Positions 61,064 through 64,000 of a stretch of DNA of 64,000 bases are shown piece after piece (within the stretch, counting starts at the first letter, position 1; each line of letters opens with the position of its first letter). Both the position numbers and the translations under genes were made by a program. Location: NCBI GenBank assembly GCA_966112615.1, contig CBHWDO010000014.1, positions 1 through 64,000 of the forward strand, in the 5' to 3' direction. The stretch comes from Flavitalea sp966112615 (GTDB lineage: Bacteria; Bacteroidota; Bacteroidia; Chitinophagales; Chitinophagaceae). The notes beneath the pieces were generated by a model. It saw only the letters and a program-made list of their open reading frames with translations, made no database searches and had not been told where the DNA came from.

Positions 61064-61738
61064 TTACAACAGGTAGAAGCAAAGGAACACGAATACCCAT
61101 ACCAGGTCAACAAAGTGCCAGTACAAACCGGTCTTTTCGATCATCAGGTAATGTCCTCTCTTATCAAAATCTCCTTTGAAAGCTTTGATCAGCATGATGA
61201 TGTTGATCACAACTCCCGACAACACGTGGAATCCGTGGAAACCGGTGATTGTAAAGAAGAAGTTAGTGAAATTCGTTGAAGAAGGTGTTCCGTCGTGGTT
61301 CAGGAAAGGATTTCTTCCCCACCATGCACCCTGGTGATACAGGTGATCCCACTCCCATGCCTGGCAGGCAAGGAATGCAATTCCACCGATGATAGTCCAG
61401 CCGAGCCATTTCACCACACCTGCGCGGTTCATTTTATGTCCTTCATGTACAGCCAGTACCATGGTAACAGAGCTTACGATCAGGATGAAGGTCATCAAAC
61501 TCACGAATGCCAGTGGAAGATTTGCGTGACCTGCGCCAGGGAATGAATTAAACACTGCGTTAGGGTCAGGCCATCCGTTGCTCGACATTCTTACTGTTCC
61601 GTAAGCGATCAGGAATGCTCCGAAAGTGAAGGCGTCACTCATAAGGAAATACCACATCATGAGTTTTCCGTACTCCACATTAAAGGGGCTCTTACCACCA
61701 CTCCACCATTTTTGATTAGCAGGAACTGCTTGTGCCAT
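61064..61738 (-). CDS. cytochrome c oxidase subunit III (second copy)
   Basis: 224 aa, heme-copper oxidase subunit III with seven predicted helices: VEYGKLMMWYFLMSDAFTFGAFLIAYGTVRM, LACQAWEWDHLYHQGAWWG, FFFTITGFHGFHVLSGVVINIIMLIKA and the C-terminal TGLYWHFVDLVWVFVFLCFYLL. Downstream of a shorter homologue, the usual duplicated arrangement of caa3-type loci in Bacteroidota. Confidence 0.92.
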   Translation of the reverse strand: MAQAVPANQKWWSGGKSPFNVEYGKLMMWYFLMSDAFTFGAFLIAYGTVRMSSNGWPDPNAVFNSFPGAGHANLPLAFVSLMTFILIVSSVTMVLAVHEGHKMNRAGVVKWLGWTIIGGIAFLACQAWEWDHLYHQGAWWGRNPFLNHDGTPSSTNFTNFFFTITGFHGFHVLSGVVINIIMLIKAFKGDFDKRGHYLMIEKTGLYWHFVDLVWVFVFLCFYLL

Positions 61739-61774
61739 GTTACTGTTTTAAGGTTCTTATGTAAACTAATTGAA

Positions 61775-62368
61775 TTATGCTGTTACTAAAAAGAATACGA
61801 ACAGATAGATCCATAAAAGGTCCACAAAATGCCAGTATGTTCCGGCGATTTCGATAGACACAGGGTTATAGTTTCTGTTCTTCGAACTGAATGCTCTTGC
61901 AAACATCACGATCAGCGCGATCACTCCGCCCAGCACGTGAATTCCGTGCAAGCCGAAGATGATGTACAAAAACTGACCGGCTCCGGATCCTCCTCTGATG
62001 ATCACTCCACTTTCCATCAACTGGTTAAAACCATAGATCTGCATGGCAATGAAGGTGACACCCAACAGGGTTGTGATCAGGACCATCCTCCTGTACTGTT
62101 GCATCTTTCTTTCCTTGAAAGCCTTATTGGCTACCTGGATCGTAAGACTGCTTATTAAAAGAACTACGGTGGAAATATAGAAAACCTTTGGAACTTCCAC
62201 GGTGCTCCAGCCTGGAAGAGATCCTTTTACGATATATGCGCTGGTTAATCCGGCGAACATCATGATCATACTTCCTATAGCTACCCATAAAGTGAATTTA
62301 TGGGGATGAATTCTTTTTCGTTGTTGTGTGCTACTAGTCACGGCTTGTGTTATCATGTTATCCAACAT
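61775..62368 (-). CDS. cytochrome c oxidase subunit III (first copy)
   Basis: 197 aa with five helices: FTLWVAIGSMIMMFAGLTSAYIVKG, LYIIFGLHGIHVLGGVIALIVMFARAF, IAGTYWHFVDLLWIYLFVFFLV. Shorter than the second copy. The ATG at 62368 overlaps cyoE by 11 bp; the ATG at 62356, one base after the cyoE TAA, is equally plausible and would shorten the protein by four residues. Confidence 0.92.
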   Translation of the reverse strand: MLDNMITQAVTSSTQQRKRIHPHKFTLWVAIGSMIMMFAGLTSAYIVKGSLPGWSTVEVPKVFYISTVVLLISSLTIQVANKAFKERKMQQYRRMVLITTLLGVTFIAMQIYGFNQLMESGVIIRGGSGAGQFLYIIFGLHGIHVLGGVIALIVMFARAFSSKNRNYNPVSIEIAGTYWHFVDLLWIYLFVFFLVTA

Positions 62369-63266
62369 TTTTATCTGCCAGCAAAGCCAGTAATACTATG
62401 GCCAGGTAGATATAACTTCCAAACATCACTCTCCTTGCTGCTTTTTTATCCATCTCTCTGTACAATCTCACGCAAAGCAGTATCATGAAAATATTTGCCG
62501 CCAGAACGATCCAGAAGCTGACGATACCACTCATTCCTACCAGGTAGGGCAGAATACCAACCGGTAACAATACAAGCGAATAGATGATCGCCTGGATTGC
62601 GGAATACTTTGTTGGTCCCTGGTTGGATGGCATCAGCTTAAACCCGGCATTGGTATAGTCATTATGCGAGATCCAGGCTATTGCCCAGAAATGCGGGAAC
62701 TGCCAGAAAAACTGGATTGCAAAGAGAATCCATCCTCCTGCGCTAAGCTCATCCTGGCCTGCAGCCCATCCGATCAGGCATGGAAGCCCTCCCGGAACTG
62801 CACCTACCAATACTGATACTGCACTTACCTTCTTCATTGGTGTGTACATATAAGCGTACACGAACCAGCTAAAAAGAGCTATAGCTGCCGAAAGCAGGTT
62901 GAAGAAATAGACCAGAATGAACAATCCAACCACAAGGCTGATGATTGCAAAGGCCCATCCTTCCCTGATACTCATCCTTCCTGAAGCGATTGGCCTTGAA
63001 GCCGTACGTTTCATCAGGGAATCCGTATCCTTTTCAATGATCTGGTTTACTGTATTGGCGCTTCCTGTTATAAGAAAACCTCCAAGGAACAGCAACATGA
63101 TCTGGAGCCAGTCGAACTCCACCACTTTCGGAGCGAGCAGGTAACTGATCACTGCTGAAAACACCACCAGGAAAGTCAAACTGAACTTGACCAGCAACAT
63201 ATAGTCACGGATCTTGCTCGCAATTGTAAAAGAACTGGTCTGTTTCACGCTGATCTCCTGCATCAT
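62358..63266 (-). CDS. cyoE: protoheme IX farnesyltransferase
   Basis: Makes haem O from haem B, needed for haem a of the oxidase. UbiA-type prenyltransferase, nine helices: the Asp-rich site NTVNQIIEKDTDSLMKRTASRPIASGRM and the second loop PMKKVSAVSVLVGAVPGGLPCLIGWAA are present. 302 aa. Between cox1 and the cox3 pair. Confidence 0.94.
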   Translation of the reverse strand: MMQEISVKQTSSFTIASKIRDYMLLVKFSLTFLVVFSAVISYLLAPKVVEFDWLQIMLLFLGGFLITGSANTVNQIIEKDTDSLMKRTASRPIASGRMSIREGWAFAIISLVVGLFILVYFFNLLSAAIALFSWFVYAYMYTPMKKVSAVSVLVGAVPGGLPCLIGWAAGQDELSAGGWILFAIQFFWQFPHFWAIAWISHNDYTNAGFKLMPSNQGPTKYSAIQAIIYSLVLLPVGILPYLVGMSGIVSFWIVLAANIFMILLCVRLYREMDKKAARRVMFGSYIYLAIVLLALLADKNVG

Positions 63267-63277
63267 AATTTATATAA

Positions 63278-63315
63278 ATGCTGCAGCAGCCTGCTATTGC
63301 GGGTTACTGCAGCAT
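63278..63315. other. hairpin between cox1 and cyoE
   Basis: ATGCTGCAG (63278-63286) pairs with CTGCAGCAT (63307-63315); an inner CCTGC/GCGGG stem closes a TATT loop. No T-run follows on either strand, so it is more likely an mRNA processing or stability element than a terminator. Confidence 0.65.
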
Positions 63316-63321
63316 GAAAAC

Positions 63322-64000
63322 CTAGTGAGTGCTCTCGTTTGGGTTGATAGGCTCGGTCTGAGGAATGAAATCTCTTCCATCCTTAGAGTAATCATAAGCC
63401 CAACGGTGAACCTCAGGGATCTCACCAGGCCAGTTACCGTGACCCGGCTTGATTGGAGCAGTCCACTCGAGGGTTGTTGCACCCCATGGATTCTGATCCT
63501 TCACTTTTCTTCCTTTCCAGATGGAATAGAAGAAGTTGAAAACGAAGAGCAACTGAACTGCGAATACAACCATCGCCACAGTTGAAATGAATTTATTCAG
63601 GTCGCTGAACTGGTTGAATGAAGACCAGTTTGAGTAATCAAGGTAACGGCGAGGCATACCTGCAAGACCTTCATAGTGCATAGGCCAGAAGATCAGGTAA
63701 GCTCCTACCAGTGTAACCCAGAAGTGAATGTAAGCCATGGTATTGTTCATATAACGGCCATACATCTTAGGGAACCAGTGGTAGATACCTGCGAACATAC
63801 CGAAGAAGGAAGCCACACCCATTACAATATGGAAGTGAGCGATCACAAAGTAGGTATCGTGCAGGTGAATATCCAATGTTGAGTTACCAAGGAAGATACC
63901 GGTAAGTCCACCAGAGATAAACAAGCTCACAAAACCGATCGCGAAAAGCATACCCGGTGTGAATTTGATATTACCTCTCCAGATCGTGGTCAGCCAGTTG
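63322..64000 (-). CDS. cytochrome c oxidase subunit I, C-terminal part (cut by window edge)
   Basis: Haem-copper catalytic subunit; the 5' part lies beyond base 64000. The frame is open to the edge (NWLTTIWRGNIKFTPGMLFAIG), so the annotated ATG at 63951 is an internal Met. HLHDTYFVIAHFHIVMG carries haem ligands of the last helices (heme a3 and a histidines in HxH). The tail KDQNPWGATTLEWT and PEVHRWAYDYSKDGRDFIPQ is typical for Bacteroidota caa3/aa3 subunit I. Heads the cox1-cyoE-cox3-cox3-cox4 run. Confidence 0.94.
   Translation of the reverse strand, partial: NWLTTIWRGNIKFTPGMLFAIGFVSLFISGGLTGIFLGNSTLDIHLHDTYFVIAHFHIVMGVASFFGMFAGIYHWFPKMYGRYMNNTMAYIHFWVTLVGAYLIFWPMHYEGLAGMPRRYLDYSNWSSFNQFSDLNKFISTVAMVVFAVQLLFVFNFFYSIWKGRKVKDQNPWGATTLEWTAPIKPGHGNWPGEIPEVHRWAYDYSKDGRDFIPQTEPINPNESTH

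Overview
The window is a gene-dense stretch of chromosome from a member of the Bacteroidota, most likely the Chitinophagaceae or a close relative. Several things point there: type IX secretion and gliding genes (a PorG-like barrel, GldC, GldE, and a cargo protein with a C-terminal sorting domain); promoters that match the Bacteroidota pattern TTG-N19/20-TAnnTTTG (four perfect copies); a MurA with Asp in place of the catalytic Cys; a GldE-TatC-RpiB neighbourhood; a Bacteroidota-type bacterial deoxyhypusine-synthase relative; and many DUF families typical of the phylum (DUF4290, DUF6089, DUF2911, DUF5522, DUF4197, DUF1080). I saw no tRNA, rRNA, CRISPR array or complete mobile element.

Layout. 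0.2-3.8 kb: a lone tyrosine recombinase, a BatD-like protein and a short-chain dehydrogenase. 3.9-7.4 kb: a HAD nucleotidase facing a CPBP protease - cdsA - psd phospholipid operon. 7.5-14.9 kb: tRNA dihydrouridine synthase, aldehyde dehydrogenase, glutathione peroxidase, a large haem-binding dehydrogenase-like lipoprotein, a YdeI-like protein and TadA. 14.9-20.4 kb: lipoproteins, DUF1080 protein, Mn-type SOD, the rpmH-rnpA-yidD cluster and murI. 20.6-31.3 kb: a long minus-strand envelope cluster (yqeY-cvpA, hydrolase-CBS, POTRA barrel, nadK, porG, uppS, bamA, two ompH genes). 31.5-39.3 kb: gldC, T9SS cargo, DUF4290, murA, gmk, gldE, tatC, rpiB and a secreted protein made of charged heptads. 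39.3-55.6 kb: LTA-synthase-like sulfatase, DHS-like protein, two PepSY-like secreted proteins around an acpH-DUF2911-DUF2911-asnB block, a trans-sulfuration enzyme, fatty acid hydroxylase, FAH/flavin reductase pair, lysS and an SDR. 55.7-56.1 kb: a non-coding stretch with its own promoter box and terminator, a candidate small RNA. 56.2-59.1 kb: Mn catalase - DsbA-like, then trmB - DUF5522 - alkyltransferase-like gene. 59.2-64 kb: the 3' part of a cytochrome oxidase locus (cox1, cyoE, two cox3, cox4, then sco1 and DUF420), cut by the window edge.

The genes are mostly housekeeping: envelope building (murA, murI, uppS, bamA, ompH, cdsA, psd, LTA-like), aerobic respiration and oxidative defence (SOD, Mn catalase, glutathione peroxidase, cytochrome oxidase), and type IX secretion/gliding. 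The most unusual material is between the genes. Five intergenic elements are built from a 9-mer GGGCTGAAC alternating with short, different, perfect hairpins that nearly always have 3-nt loops; the two halves of each element are inverted. Four of the five fill the gap between convergent genes exactly, and three provide the stop codon of the adjacent gene (Pro-Gly-stop). Other degenerate families (TTTCACGCAGAG, TTCCCGATT, GAGGAGTTAGGAG) also sit just outside stop codons. These elements and the candidate small RNA are the best leads for something undescribed.
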